From Novosphingobium sp. RL4 (GTDB lineage Bacteria > Pseudomonadota > Alphaproteobacteria > Sphingomonadales > Sphingomonadaceae), in assembly GCF_035658495.1 (NCBI RefSeq), contig NZ_CP141945.1, positions 248,001 through 312,000 on the forward strand: a stretch of 64,000 nucleotides of DNA, given 5' to 3'. Shown piece after piece: positions 17,501 to 25,358 of this stretch. The position numbers and the translations under genes were made by a program. Below the pieces are notes generated by a model, which saw nothing but the letters and a program-made list of their open reading frames with translations, was not told where the DNA came from and searched no databases. The stretch's first letter is position 1. Each line of letters starts with the position of its first letter.

Positions 17501-17985
17501 AGCATCGCGGCACGCTCAGGAAGGGCCGTCCCTCCGGCCTCGCCTTCATCGGCATGCCGCAGGCCTGGCTGTTCCAGATCGTCTTCGCGGTGATCTCGCC
17601 GGCGATCGACCTCGCCCTGCTGATCTCGATCGCCGGCACCGCCCTGCGCGTTTCCCAGCACGGCTGGGCCCAGACCCAGACCGACGTGCTGCGCATGGGC
17701 GCCTACTGGCTGGCCTTCACGCTGGTGGACCTCGCCTGCGGCTGGATCGCCTATCGCCTCGACACCCGCCGCGAACGGTTCCGCCCGCTGCTGCTGCTGG
17801 CCCAGCGCTTCGTCTACCGCCAGCTCATGTACAGCGTGGTGATCCGCGCGGTGGGCGCGGCCTTTGCGGGCAAGGGCATCGGCTGGGGCAAGCTGGAACG
17901 GACCGGCCGCGTCAACGCCAGCCCTGCGGCAACCACCGCTTCGCCTGCGGTGGCAGCGCAGCCGGAACTGGAAGCGGTGCCATAA
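14596..17985 (+). CDS. GH18-like / NodB deacetylase / GT2 synthase three-domain fusion
   Basis: About 1129 residues. A TM near 20-38 (LFLLLVALAACAIFATTV) is followed by a GH18-like barrel (about 85-410; VGFYTPW, GYAGVMVDFETMP with the likely acid Glu, LMAYDEHW). A NodB polysaccharide deacetylase follows (about 465-670; FDDGPDPTW with Asp472/473, NHSYTHPNM, RAPYFGD, LHDGGGDRSQT). After TM segments comes a GT2 synthase (about 738-975; VIIPAYNEERV, ALDADT, QRFRW) and C-terminal membrane helices. The parts resemble PgaB and PgaC functions, so it probably makes, trims and deacetylates a beta-linked GlcNAc-type polysaccharide at the envelope (inference). I chose GTG 14596; a GTG at 14488 would extend through the hairpin. 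ATG 14653 would cut the conserved-looking VFFDPTGNRR segment. Confidence 0.9.
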   Translation: MAAPVFFDPTGNRRVRVRRMGLFLLLVALAACAIFATTVASVPAPPPLPIAYEHASPLPFRAQIGHLTRRARKFLFGKATVPAPTPGAKPITVGFYTPWSDDSATSLERHIDRLDWIAPATLSVDGTGALKIEDDARLAHILATALHRPLVVPVLQNTLDGEWQGDAAAAQLASPSRRHALEAQVSAYLDKTGYAGVMVDFETMPAASLPNLRLFLGELRAQLAPRHRIVSVTMPIDNPEWSPRAFAQVADRLVLMAYDEHWQGGTPGPIASNPWFAQKVAHALAGLPRGKAIIALGEYAYNWHDGKADSMTVEEAWLDAHDSTTAPQFDAMSGNAGYSYDDAQSDGDHRHDVWMLDAAATWSQMKILSRLGVGDIALWRLGSEDPGFWNTVKAWRTHSLPNLAHLVQAANVDVEGQGEILDVTATPQDGSRAVTFDKTTGMVSSERYVRLPTPYVVHRTGALPRKLALTFDDGPDPTWTPRILSILEQYHVPGTFFMVGENALTNRDLVKRIADDGDEIGNHSYTHPNMAEEAATGIGLELNATQRLIEATTGHSIRLFRAPYFGDAEPTTADELVPAAIARQHGYTVVGLHVDPDDWKRPGVQHIIDSTIQQVESASPDRSENVILLHDGGGDRSQTVAALPVIIERLKQDGYTFVPVSTLAGLSHDAVMPKVDGVDLFAVRADVALFGALAAILVALNWTFFFAISLGVLRSVGLASLASLLRRPQPMDAPEDTCAPLVTVIIPAYNEERVIESSIRRVLESDYRQLQIIVADDGSKDRTSAIVAEAFAGDAHVELLTLVNGGKAAALNRALRDARGSVIVALDADTQFERETISRLVRWFADPAIGAVAGNAKVGNRVNLVTRWQGVEYVTAQNLERRALTRLDAIMVVPGAVGAWRREALDDVGGYPEDTLAEDQDLTIAIQRKGWKIAYDEDAVAWTEAPESFKALSRQRFRWSFGTLQCLWKHRGTLRKGRPSGLAFIGMPQAWLFQIVFAVISPAIDLALLISIAGTALRVSQHGWAQTQTDVLRMGAYWLAFTLVDLACGWIAYRLDTRRERFRPLLLLAQRFVYRQLMYSVVIRAVGAAFAGKGIGWGKLERTGRVNASPAATTASPAVAAQPELEAVP

Positions 17986-18060
17986 TCCCTGCCTGATGCC
18001 GCGTTGGGAAACAGGCCCGTCAGCCGGCGGAAGGATCGGTGGGTTACCGGCTGTCCGCCG

Positions 18061-19449
18061 TCACTCCCTGGCCCCCAGCAACAGCCGCACTTCAAGCCCG
18101 CCCCCCGGCGCATCGGCCAGTTCGACCCGGCCGTCGTGCAGTTTCGCCACCGCTTCCACCAGCGCGAGGCCGAGGCCCGATCCCGCCACGGAACGCGTGG
18201 GATCGAGGCGGCCGAAGCGCTGGAGCGCCGCCTCGCGCTGAGCTTCGGGAATGCCCGGCCCATCGTCGCGAACGCCGAGCACCACTTGCCCCTCGGACTT
18301 GCCCGCGAACAGCGTGATCGCGCTGCCGCCGCCGGCGTACTTCACCGCATTGTCGATGAGATTGCCCAGCGCCTGCCCCATCAGTTCGCGGTGGAGCAGC
18401 ACCGAAAGGCCCTCCGGCGCCTCGGCGGCGAGCGTGAAACCCTCCTCCTCGGCATAAGGTTCGTAAAGGGCGGCGAGGTCTTCGAGGAAGCCGTCAAGTG
18501 CCGCTTCCTCGAACCGTTCGCGGCCGATCCCGGCCTCCGCGCGGCCGATCTGGAGCGCGGTGGCAAGGATGCGCGTCAGCGTATCGGCCTCGGCCAGCGC
18601 GCGGTTCATCGCCGCTTCTGCCGCGGGATCGCTTGCCTCCAGCGCGGCCTGTTCCAGCGCCGAGCGCAGCCGGGTGACCGGCGAGCGCAAGTCGTGTGCC
18701 AGCCCTTCCGCCACCACGCGCAGTTCGCCCACCAGCGTCTCGATCCGCGCCAGCATCGCGTTGATCTCTCCCGCCAGTTCGTCGAAAGCATCGCCCGAAC
18801 CGTCGAGCGGCACGCGCGCGTCGAAAGCGCCGCTGCCCACCCGGTGCGCGGTCTGCGCCATGTCGTGCACGCGCTGGCCCACCAGCCGCGAGGTCAGCAC
18901 CGCCACCAGCATCGCCAGCGGCAGGGCAAGGAACAGCGCCGCCACCAGCGCCTGCTCGAAACTGTGCTGGAGCTTGAGGTCGCGCCCGATCTCGATCCCG
19001 GCCAGCAGGGTGGCCCCATCCGGCAGCCGCGTCTCGGACAAGGCCATGTGCTGGGGCTGGGTGCTGTCGCTGCGGTAGAGCACCGTCTCGAACAGGCCGC
19101 CCGCAGCGGGGTCGGGCGGCGGGAGCGCCGAGAGGTTTCCGGCAAGGCTGCGGCCCTGCGCATCGGCAAGGAGAAGCACCGGCGCGCGGCGTCCTTCGCT
19201 GCCCAGCCTCCGTTCGATATTGGCTGCCAGCGCCGTGACGCCGCCGTCCTGGTAAGTGTCCAGCAGGTCGTCGCGCAGTTCCTCGACCAGCGCCTGCTGC
19301 TCGTCGCGCACGCTCTGCTGCCCCGCGATCCACACGAACGACAGCACGCCCCCGGTGGCAACGAGCTGGAAGAGGACCACCGGAACGAACAGCCGGAAGG
19401 TGGTGGAGCGCAGGAACGGCCGCAGGCGCTTGCCCAGCCGCGCCCTCAA
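18061..19449 (-). CDS. OmpR-partner sensor histidine kinase
   Basis: About 462 residues. TM1 (LFVPVVLFQLVATGGVLSF) is followed by a periplasmic loop of about 140 residues, TM2 (LVAALFLALPLAMLVAVLTS), HAMP (RVHDMAQTAHRVGSGAFD), a dimerisation box VVAEGLAHDLRSPVTRLRSA with the phospho-His, an N box (LGNLIDNAVKYAGG), and G boxes (DDGPGIP, SGLGLALVEAVAKLHDG). I chose the TTG at 19449 because it overlaps the regulator's stop (TTGA); the longer ATG frame to 19587 lies wholly inside the regulator gene. It sits in the same leftward unit as its regulator. It may control the divergent lysyl-PG operon (inference). Confidence 0.88.
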   Translation of the reverse strand: MRARLGKRLRPFLRSTTFRLFVPVVLFQLVATGGVLSFVWIAGQQSVRDEQQALVEELRDDLLDTYQDGGVTALAANIERRLGSEGRRAPVLLLADAQGRSLAGNLSALPPPDPAAGGLFETVLYRSDSTQPQHMALSETRLPDGATLLAGIEIGRDLKLQHSFEQALVAALFLALPLAMLVAVLTSRLVGQRVHDMAQTAHRVGSGAFDARVPLDGSGDAFDELAGEINAMLARIETLVGELRVVAEGLAHDLRSPVTRLRSALEQAALEASDPAAEAAMNRALAEADTLTRILATALQIGRAEAGIGRERFEEAALDGFLEDLAALYEPYAEEEGFTLAAEAPEGLSVLLHRELMGQALGNLIDNAVKYAGGGSAITLFAGKSEGQVVLGVRDDGPGIPEAQREAALQRFGRLDPTRSVAGSGLGLALVEAVAKLHDGRVELADAPGGGLEVRLLLGARE

Positions 19450-20132
19450 GCGGCGGTGCCCAGCCGGTAGCCCGCCCCGCGCACGGTGTGCAGCAGCGGC
19501 GCGGCCCCCGCCTCGTCCAGCTTGCGGCGCAGGCGGCTGACATGGACGTCGATGACATTGGTGCCGGGATCGAAATGATAATCCCACACCGCCTCCAGCA
19601 GCATGGTGCGCGTGACCACTTCGTCGACATGGCGCAGGAAGTATTCGAGCAGGCGGAATTCGCGTGGCTGCAGGTCCACCGCGCGGCTGCCGCGCTTCAC
19701 CTTGCGCGCCAGCAGGTCCATCTCGAGGTCGCCGCAGGTCAGCCGCGTCTCCACCGCCGCCTGCCCGGCGCCCCGCTTTACCAGCAGGCGCACCCGGGCG
19801 AGCAGCTCGGCGAAGGCGAAGGGCTTGGTGAGATAATCGTCGGCCCCCGATGTCAGCCCGGCCACCCTGTCCTCGGTCGATCCCAGCGCCGAAAGCACGA
19901 TCACCGGCGTTTCTATGCCGCCCGCGCGCAACGCGCCAAGCACGGACATGCCGTCCATCTGTGGGATCATCCGGTCCAGCACGATGGCATCGTAAGTGCC
20001 GTCGCTCGCAAGGAACAGCGCATCGCGCCCGTTGCCCGCCCGGTCCACCACGAAGCCTTCCTCCGCCATGCCCTTGGCGATGTACGTGGCCGTGGCATCG
20101 TCATCCTCGACGACCAGCAGCTTGTGACCCAT
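19446..20132 (-). CDS. OmpR/PhoB-family response regulator
   Basis: About 228 residues. The receiver has KLLVVEDDDATA, phospho-Asp53 in AIVLDRMIPQMDGMSV, and Lys in YLTKPFAFAELLARV. A winged-helix domain follows (LQPREFRLLEYFLRHVDEVV, then GTNVIDVHVSRLRRKLDEAG and HTVRGAGYRLG). I took ATG 20132; a GTG at 20153 would add seven residues. It precedes and overlaps the kinase by 4 nt, a standard cognate pair. The target is unknown; neighbours are a PDZ membrane protein and the AcvB-MprF operon. Confidence 0.92.
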   Translation of the reverse strand: MGHKLLVVEDDDATATYIAKGMAEEGFVVDRAGNGRDALFLASDGTYDAIVLDRMIPQMDGMSVLGALRAGGIETPVIVLSALGSTEDRVAGLTSGADDYLTKPFAFAELLARVRLLVKRGAGQAAVETRLTCGDLEMDLLARKVKRGSRAVDLQPREFRLLEYFLRHVDEVVTRTMLLEAVWDYHFDPGTNVIDVHVSRLRRKLDEAGAAPLLHTVRGAGYRLGTAA

Positions 20133-20177
20133 GTTCTCGTCCGGCCCCTTCACGCCTCGTGGATCACGTCCTGACCG

Positions 20178-20624
20178 TCACGGAGCCTTGCGGCCCTGCT
20201 CGCCGGCGAGGTCGATCATCCGAACCGCGCCCTGACGCACCACTTTGAGATGCATAGGGCGTGGACCCTGCGCAGACAACTCTTCCGCCAGCGCCTGAAG
20301 GGATTCGGTATGCTGGCCGTCCGCGCTCTCGATCCAGTCGCCCACGGTGAGCCCTGCGCGCTCGGCGTTGCCGCGTGCGCGAACGCTGGTGACGACGAGG
20401 CCCGGCTGAGGGCCGGGAACCGGGTCCGCGGTGAAATCCAGCACCCGCCGCCAGGCCTCGCCCGGCTGCGCCACCGGACCGTGCGGCATGGTGTGCCCGA
20501 GCAGGCCGAAATGCCGCTGCGCCCAGATATCCCCCCAGGTAAGCGCGCCCGTCACCGCGAGCAGCGCGCCCAGCATCGGCAGCAGGTTTATGATCCGGCT
20601 CCTGTTCCCGCTCGTCTCGGTCAT
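20178..20624 (-). CDS. Membrane-anchored PDZ-domain protein
   Basis: 148 residues: a short cytoplasmic start, one TM segment (IINLLPMLGALLAVTGALTW), then a PDZ domain (about 75-140; PGLVVTSVRARGNAERAGL, VGDWIESADGQHTESLQALA). There is no protease domain, so it probably binds peptide C-termini or modulates a periplasmic protein. I chose ATG 20624; an in-frame ATG at 20729 would add 35 unconserved residues. It is 45 bp upstream of the response-regulator start and likely in the same transcript. It could tune signalling of the adjacent kinase (inference). Confidence 0.78.
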   Translation of the reverse strand: MTETSGNRSRIINLLPMLGALLAVTGALTWGDIWAQRHFGLLGHTMPHGPVAQPGEAWRRVLDFTADPVPGPQPGLVVTSVRARGNAERAGLTVGDWIESADGQHTESLQALAEELSAQGPRPMHLKVVRQGAVRMIDLAGEQGRKAP

Positions 20625-20830
20625 GCGCAATGGTCCTGCGAGCAGGCGTTCGGCCGGGGAGAAGGGGGCGAAATGGGCATGCCTTGGAACGGTCCTCGAT
20701 GCCAGTTCGCGACTGGCCGCAGTCTGCACCCTTGCCCGGCACTATCGCAGCAGCGCTGCGCGAAGTCACATTAAGGAAAGTCCATGTTTGCTCCACCCTG
20801 CGGCAAGGTCCGCAGGCGCAGACCGGCACC

Positions 20831-21598
20831 ATGACCAGGGTAGCAACACGCAGGCGCCGGCGCTGGATCGGGCCGCTCATCACGGGAATCGTCGTTTTCG
20901 CGGTGCTTCTCGGCGCCGTGTTCGGATGGCTCGGCGCCTGGAACGCGAGCCCCTTCACCGACCTGCCCGGTAAGACAGGGGCAGGCGCGCGCGCGCAGGG
21001 CTATGCCGCCGTCGTCCTGTCGGGCGACATGGGCCCGCGTACCGGGCTCGGCGGTGAAATCGCCGAACGCCTCGCAAGCCATGGCGTCGCTACCGTCGCC
21101 GTCAATTCGCTCAACTACTTCAAGGTGCGCCGCACGCCGGAGCAGGTCACGGCCCTGCTGTCGGACGCGATCCGGCGGGCCATGGCGCTGGGCCATGTCG
21201 GCCGCGTGGTCGTGCTGGGCCAGTCGTTCGGGTCGGACATGGTCCATGTCGGCCTCGAACACCTCTCGCCCGACATGCGCCGCCATGTCGCGCTGGTCGT
21301 GCTGACGGTGCCCACGCAAACCGTGTTCCTGCGCGTCTCGCCGCTGGAATGGCTAGACCGTACCCCGCCCGATGCCCCCGCCATCGCCAGCGCCCGCAAG
21401 CTCGACTGGCTGCCGGTGGTGTGCATCCATGGCCAGGATGAGGCCGACAGCCTCTGCCCCCTGCTTCACCTGCCGCGGCTGACGCAGATCGTCCTGCCCG
21501 GCGACCATTATCTCAACAAGGATGCCGACCGGCTGTTCGGGGCGATTCATCAGGCGATCGCCCGCCTCGTGCCTTCCGGTCCGGAGACTGCCCGATGA
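20831..21598 (+). CDS. AcvB/VirJ-domain protein, probable lysyl-phosphatidylglycerol hydrolase
   Basis: 255 residues: a TM anchor (LITGIVVFAVLLGAVFGWLG), then one VirJ-type alpha/beta-hydrolase domain. Landmarks are VVLSGDMGPRTGLGGEIAER, LNYFKVRRTPEQV, the nucleophile Ser132 in LGQSFGSDMVHVGLEHL, and LPGDHYLNKDADRL with the likely His. The related AcvB/AtvA of rhizobia and Agrobacterium hydrolyses lysyl-phosphatidylglycerol and sits beside lpiA. Here DUF2147 and mprF follow with overlaps, matching that arrangement. It is shorter than two-domain AcvB (about half), so it is the VirJ-like single-domain form. Confidence 0.85.
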   Translation: MTRVATRRRRRWIGPLITGIVVFAVLLGAVFGWLGAWNASPFTDLPGKTGAGARAQGYAAVVLSGDMGPRTGLGGEIAERLASHGVATVAVNSLNYFKVRRTPEQVTALLSDAIRRAMALGHVGRVVVLGQSFGSDMVHVGLEHLSPDMRRHVALVVLTVPTQTVFLRVSPLEWLDRTPPDAPAIASARKLDWLPVVCIHGQDEADSLCPLLHLPRLTQIVLPGDHYLNKDADRLFGAIHQAIARLVPSGPETAR

Positions 21599-22020
21599 TC
21601 CGAGTTCCCTTTCCCCTGCGCTTCCTCCTCCCGGTACTGGGCATCGCCCTGGCCGCGACCGCCCCGGCCCAGCCGTCGAACGCGCCCAGCCCTTATGGAC
21701 GCTGGCTCAATCCGCACGGCGACGTGGAGGTTTCGGTGGCGCCCTGCGGGGCCATGCTTTGCGGCACCGTCACCTGGGTCGGCGGGCAGGCGCTGGCGGA
21801 TGCCGCCGATGCGGGCGTGCCCCATCTGGTCGGCACCCAGCTCCTGCGCGACTATCATCCCGAAGGCAGCGGCGCCTGGCAGGGCGAGGTCTATGTGCCC
21901 GACATGGGCGAAAGCTTCTTCTCCCGCATTCACCAGAGCGATCCCGCGCACCTGAAGATCAGCGGCTGCATCCTGCACGGCCTGCTCTGCAAGTCGCAGA
22001 CATGGACGCGCCGGCCGTGA
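21595..22020 (+). CDS. DUF2147 secreted protein
   Basis: 141 residues with a signal peptide (FLLPVLGIALAATAPAQP, cleavage near residue 26). The mature domain has the DUF2147 pattern: PYGRWLNPHGDVEVSVAPCG, CGTVTWVGGQ, LLRDYHPEG and SGCILHGLLCKSQTW. Cysteines around CGAMLCG and GCILHGLLC may pair. DUF2147 is a small beta-rich periplasmic or secreted domain of unknown role. Its ATG overlaps the AcvB stop by 4 nt and it overlaps mprF by 19 nt, so it belongs to this lipid operon and may act on its product or in the same stress response. Confidence 0.88.
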   Translation: MIRVPFPLRFLLPVLGIALAATAPAQPSNAPSPYGRWLNPHGDVEVSVAPCGAMLCGTVTWVGGQALADAADAGVPHLVGTQLLRDYHPEGSGAWQGEVYVPDMGESFFSRIHQSDPAHLKISGCILHGLLCKSQTWTRRP

Positions 22021-24599
22021 ACGCGCACCTCAAGTCGCTGGCAGCGCGGCTGGCGGTTCCCGCCCAGCTCGCCGTCGCCGCGCTGGTGCTCGGCCTTGCT
22101 GCGCTCTGCCTGCACCGGCTGGCCACATCGCTGGACATTCACGCCGTGCTGCGGACCGCGCGGGCGATCCCCGGCTGGCGGCTCGCGGCGGCGTTCGCGC
22201 TCACGGCCGGCAGCTACCTGCTGCTCACGGCCTACGATGTCATGGCCCTGCGCACGATCGGCCGCCCCCTGCCCTACCGCACGGCCGCGCTCGCCTCCTT
22301 CACCAGCTACACGCTGAGCCACAATCTCGGCTTCGGCATCCTTACCGGCGCAGCCGCGCGCCTGCGCATCTACGGTGCGAAAGGCCTCGGCACCGGCGAA
22401 GTCGCCCGCGTGACCGCCATCGCCGGGGTGACCTTCTGGACCGGTGTCTTCGCCTCGGCCTCGCTGGCGCTGCTGGTCCACCGCCGTCCGCTTGCCGTCG
22501 CCGGGCACGTCGTCTCGATGGGCGCGCAGCACGCGGCAGGCGCGGGCCTGCTGGCGCTGCTGGTAGGCGCCACGCTGATGGCGCGGCGCTGGCACCTGCC
22601 CCGCCCTGCCGCCATTGCCCGCATGACGCTGGTCGCCCTGGCCGACATCGCCGCCGCCTGCGGCACGCTCTACGTCCTGCTTCCGCACCTCGCCATCGCG
22701 CTCTATCCGCCGCTGCTGCTGGCCTATGTCCTGGCCATCGTCGTCGCGCTGGTGAGCCACGTTCCCGGCGGCCTCGGCGTGTTCGAGGCAACCGTCGTCG
22801 CGCTCTGCCCGCAAATCCCGCCCGGAGAACTGCTCGCCGCGCTGCTGGTCTACCGCATCGTCTATTACCTGCTGCCGCTGGCGCTCGCCCTCGTGCTGCT
22901 GGTCCGGCACGAACATGCGCGCTGGCGCCGTCCGGCAGCCCTTGCCGCGCGCGCGGCGGAGACCATGATCGTCGGCCTCGCGCCGCGCGTGATCGCGCTG
23001 CTGGTGTTCTTCGGCGGAGCGATCCTGCTGCTGTCCGGCACGACCCCAGCGCTGCCCGAACGCATGGCGGCGATCCGGGGCGTGGTGCCGCTGCCTTTCG
23101 TCGAAGCCTCCCAGATCGCCGCCAGTCTCGTGGGAACCACGCTGCTGCTGCTCGCCCCCGCGCTCTACCGGCGGCTCGACGCGGCTTTCCTGCTGACCCG
23201 CGCCCTGCTGCTGGCCGGGGCCTGCTTTTCGCTGGCGAAAGGCCTCGACTATGAAGAGGCGCTCACCCTGCTGGCGGTAGCGGGTGTTCTGCAACTGGCG
23301 CGCAAGGGTTTCTGGCGGCGGACCGCGCTCACCACCGACGTGATGAGCGTGAACTGGATCATGGCTATGGTCGCCACGATCGCGCTGATGATCGTGATCG
23401 GCTACTTCACCCAGACCTTCCCCGCCTATCGCAGCAGCCTCTGGTGGAAGTTCGCATGGTCGGGCGATGCCTCGCGCTACATGCGCACGAGTTTCGCGGT
23501 GGCGGTGCTGACCGGCGCTTTCGTGCTGCTGGCGTTCCTGCGCCCGTCCCGCCACGCAGTCCAGCCCGGAGACGCCCCGGTCGACGTGGCGCAGGCGCTG
23601 ACCCATGCGGTGCGCAGCGAGGCGATGCTGGCGCTGACCGGGGACAAGCTGTTCCTTGCCGGACCCGACAGCCGCAGCATGCTGATGTATCAGGTGCAGG
23701 GCCATTCCTGGATCGTCATGGGAGACCCGGTGGGCGATCCGTCCGACTGGCCCGAACTGCTCTGGCGCCTGCGTGAGCGCGCCGATGCCAACCAGGGCCG
23801 CGTCCTGCTCTATCAGGTGACTCCCGCTGTGCTGCCGATCGCCATCGACATGGGCCTGCAACTGATGAAGTACGGCGAGGAGGCCCGTGTGCCGCTGGCC
23901 GAATTCGGGCTGGACGGTCCCGCCGCCCGCCCGCTGCGCCACGCCATGCGCCGCGCCGAGCGCGAAGGCGCGGAATTCGCCATCGTCCCGGCCGCCCGCA
24001 CCGGCGCGATCATGGGCGAACTGCGCGCCGTTTCCGACGCCTGGCTGCACGCCAAGGGCCAGCGCGAGAAAGCCTTCAGCGTCGGCCGTTTCGAGGCGGA
24101 CTACATCGCCCGCTGCGACATCGCCGTGGTCCGCTGCGAGGGGCGGATCGTCGCTTTCGCCAATCTCTGGAAGACGGCGGGCCGCGAGGAGCTTTCGGTG
24201 GATCTCATGCGGCACTGCGCCGAAGTGCCCTACGGCTGCATGGACTTTTTGTTCACCCGGCTCATGCTCTGGGGGCGGCAGGAAGGCTATCAGTGGTTCA
24301 ATCTCGGCCTTGCCCCGCTCTCCGGTATCGAGGCACGGCGGCTCGCGCCGACATGGGCGCGCGCTGCGGGGATGCTGTTCCGCCACGGGGAAGCCTTCTA
24401 CGGGTTCGAGGGCCTGCGTAACTACAAGGAAAAGTTCTGCCCGGTGTGGGAGCCGCGCTTCATCGCCTGCAACGGCGGCATGGCGACCGGCCGCGCCCTG
24501 CTCGATCTCCAGTCTCTGATCGCCGATGGCAAGGGCAGCGCGGCGCGTCAGCAGGCGCGGCTCCGCCTTCGCGATGCGGAAAAGCTTCAATTGGCCTGA
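22002..24599 (+). CDS. mprF: Bifunctional lysylphosphatidylglycerol synthase/flippase
   Basis: 865 residues, full MprF/LpiA length. The N-terminal half is a multi-TM flippase domain (about 14 helices, with SYTLSHNLGFGILTGAAARL and VSHVPGGLGVFEATVV). The C-terminal half is a GNAT-like DUF2156 aminoacyl transferase (from about 540; LTGDKLFLAGPDSRSMLMYQ, YGEEARVPLAEFGLDG, ELSVDLMRHCAEVPYGCMDF, FNLGLAPLSGIE, GLRNYKEKFCPVWEPRF). It moves Lys from Lys-tRNA to phosphatidylglycerol and flips the product, lowering surface charge and giving resistance to cationic peptides and acid. The start overlaps DUF2147 by 19 nt; the 3' end overlaps the convergent tonB by 13 nt. Confidence 0.93.
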   Translation: MDAPAVNAHLKSLAARLAVPAQLAVAALVLGLAALCLHRLATSLDIHAVLRTARAIPGWRLAAAFALTAGSYLLLTAYDVMALRTIGRPLPYRTAALASFTSYTLSHNLGFGILTGAAARLRIYGAKGLGTGEVARVTAIAGVTFWTGVFASASLALLVHRRPLAVAGHVVSMGAQHAAGAGLLALLVGATLMARRWHLPRPAAIARMTLVALADIAAACGTLYVLLPHLAIALYPPLLLAYVLAIVVALVSHVPGGLGVFEATVVALCPQIPPGELLAALLVYRIVYYLLPLALALVLLVRHEHARWRRPAALAARAAETMIVGLAPRVIALLVFFGGAILLLSGTTPALPERMAAIRGVVPLPFVEASQIAASLVGTTLLLLAPALYRRLDAAFLLTRALLLAGACFSLAKGLDYEEALTLLAVAGVLQLARKGFWRRTALTTDVMSVNWIMAMVATIALMIVIGYFTQTFPAYRSSLWWKFAWSGDASRYMRTSFAVAVLTGAFVLLAFLRPSRHAVQPGDAPVDVAQALTHAVRSEAMLALTGDKLFLAGPDSRSMLMYQVQGHSWIVMGDPVGDPSDWPELLWRLRERADANQGRVLLYQVTPAVLPIAIDMGLQLMKYGEEARVPLAEFGLDGPAARPLRHAMRRAEREGAEFAIVPAARTGAIMGELRAVSDAWLHAKGQREKAFSVGRFEADYIARCDIAVVRCEGRIVAFANLWKTAGREELSVDLMRHCAEVPYGCMDFLFTRLMLWGRQEGYQWFNLGLAPLSGIEARRLAPTWARAAGMLFRHGEAFYGFEGLRNYKEKFCPVWEPRFIACNGGMATGRALLDLQSLIADGKGSAARQQARLRLRDAEKLQLA

Positions 24600-25291
24600 G
24601 CGAAGCGCTCCCTGCGGTTCAGGCTGAACTCGATCGGCACGGACACGTCGAGTTCGTCGGGCCGGTCGCGCGGGATTTCCGGCAGGGGCTCCGCGCGCCG
24701 CACCATGCGAAGCGCTTCGGCATCGAGCGCGGCAAAGCCCGAGCGGCCCACCACTTGCGCGGAAAGCACTTCGCCTTTCCGGTTCATCCGGAAGCGGAGC
24801 TGCACCACGCCCTGCTGGCGGCGGCCGAGCGCATCGGCAGGATAGCGGCGCATCTCCTCGATCCGGGCGAGCAGCAGGCCCTCGAAAGTGGTGTCGCCCT
24901 TGCGCGGCTGCGGGGGAGGCGGCACGTCCACCGCATCGACAGCCATCCGCACCGGCTCGAACGTCAGCGCGGCGGGCGCGAATTCCACCGGCGGCGCCAG
25001 CACGAGCCGGGGCAAGGGCGCCGCCATGGCCGGGGCGACCGGCAATGTGCGGGCCGGAACCGGGGTCTCCCGGCTTTCCTTGGGCGGCGAGGGATGAAGA
25101 ATGCGCACCGGCGCGGCCGGCAGGGCCTTGAGCCGCACGACCGTGACAGGCGGCGAAGGCGGCCGAACCGGGGCCGGGCCAAGGCGCCACTGCATGAACA
25201 GCACCGCCCCCAGCAGAACGTGGAACCCGGCCGCCATCGCGGCGGCCATGCACTTCCTGGAAACCGAGACCTGATCTGCGACGCGAGCCAT
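24587..25291 (-). CDS. tonB: TonB-family energy transducer
   Basis: 234 residues. An N-terminal TM anchor (AAAMAAGFHVLLGAVLFMQW) is followed by a Pro-rich periplasmic linker (about 40-125) and a TonB C-terminal domain (about 145-230; YPADALGRRQQGVVQLRFRM, GEVLSAQVVGRSGFAALDAE). It transmits proton-motive force via ExbBD to TonB-dependent receptors, two of which are in the window. No exbB or exbD is adjacent. A Fur-like palindrome lies just upstream. The last 13 nt overlap mprF on the opposite strand. Confidence 0.88.
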   Translation of the reverse strand: MARVADQVSVSRKCMAAAMAAGFHVLLGAVLFMQWRLGPAPVRPPSPPVTVVRLKALPAAPVRILHPSPPKESRETPVPARTLPVAPAMAAPLPRLVLAPPVEFAPAALTFEPVRMAVDAVDVPPPPQPRKGDTTFEGLLLARIEEMRRYPADALGRRQQGVVQLRFRMNRKGEVLSAQVVGRSGFAALDAEALRMVRRAEPLPEIPRDRPDELDVSVPIEFSLNRRERFAQAN

Positions 25292-25310
25292 GCCGCGCCT
25301 TATACGCTAA

Positions 25311-25325
25311 TGCGAATTATTCGCA
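25311..25325. promoter_or_regulatory. Fur-box-like palindrome upstream of tonB
   Basis: TGCGAATTATTCGCA is a 7-1-7 perfect palindrome, 20-34 nt before the tonB start. It resembles proteobacterial Fur boxes of the form TGCGAATNATTCGCA, so iron-repressed tonB expression is likely. Assignment is by pattern only. Confidence 0.7.
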
Positions 25326-25358
25326 ACACCTGCCAGTTCGGGAAGAAGTCTCCCGCAG

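Noticed and set aside
21930..25253. A very long open frame on the minus strand opposite mprF and tonB
   Set aside because: High-GC codon bias keeps antisense frames open; its translation is rich in Gly, Arg, Gln and His with no domain, and the plus-strand MprF is a clear family match.
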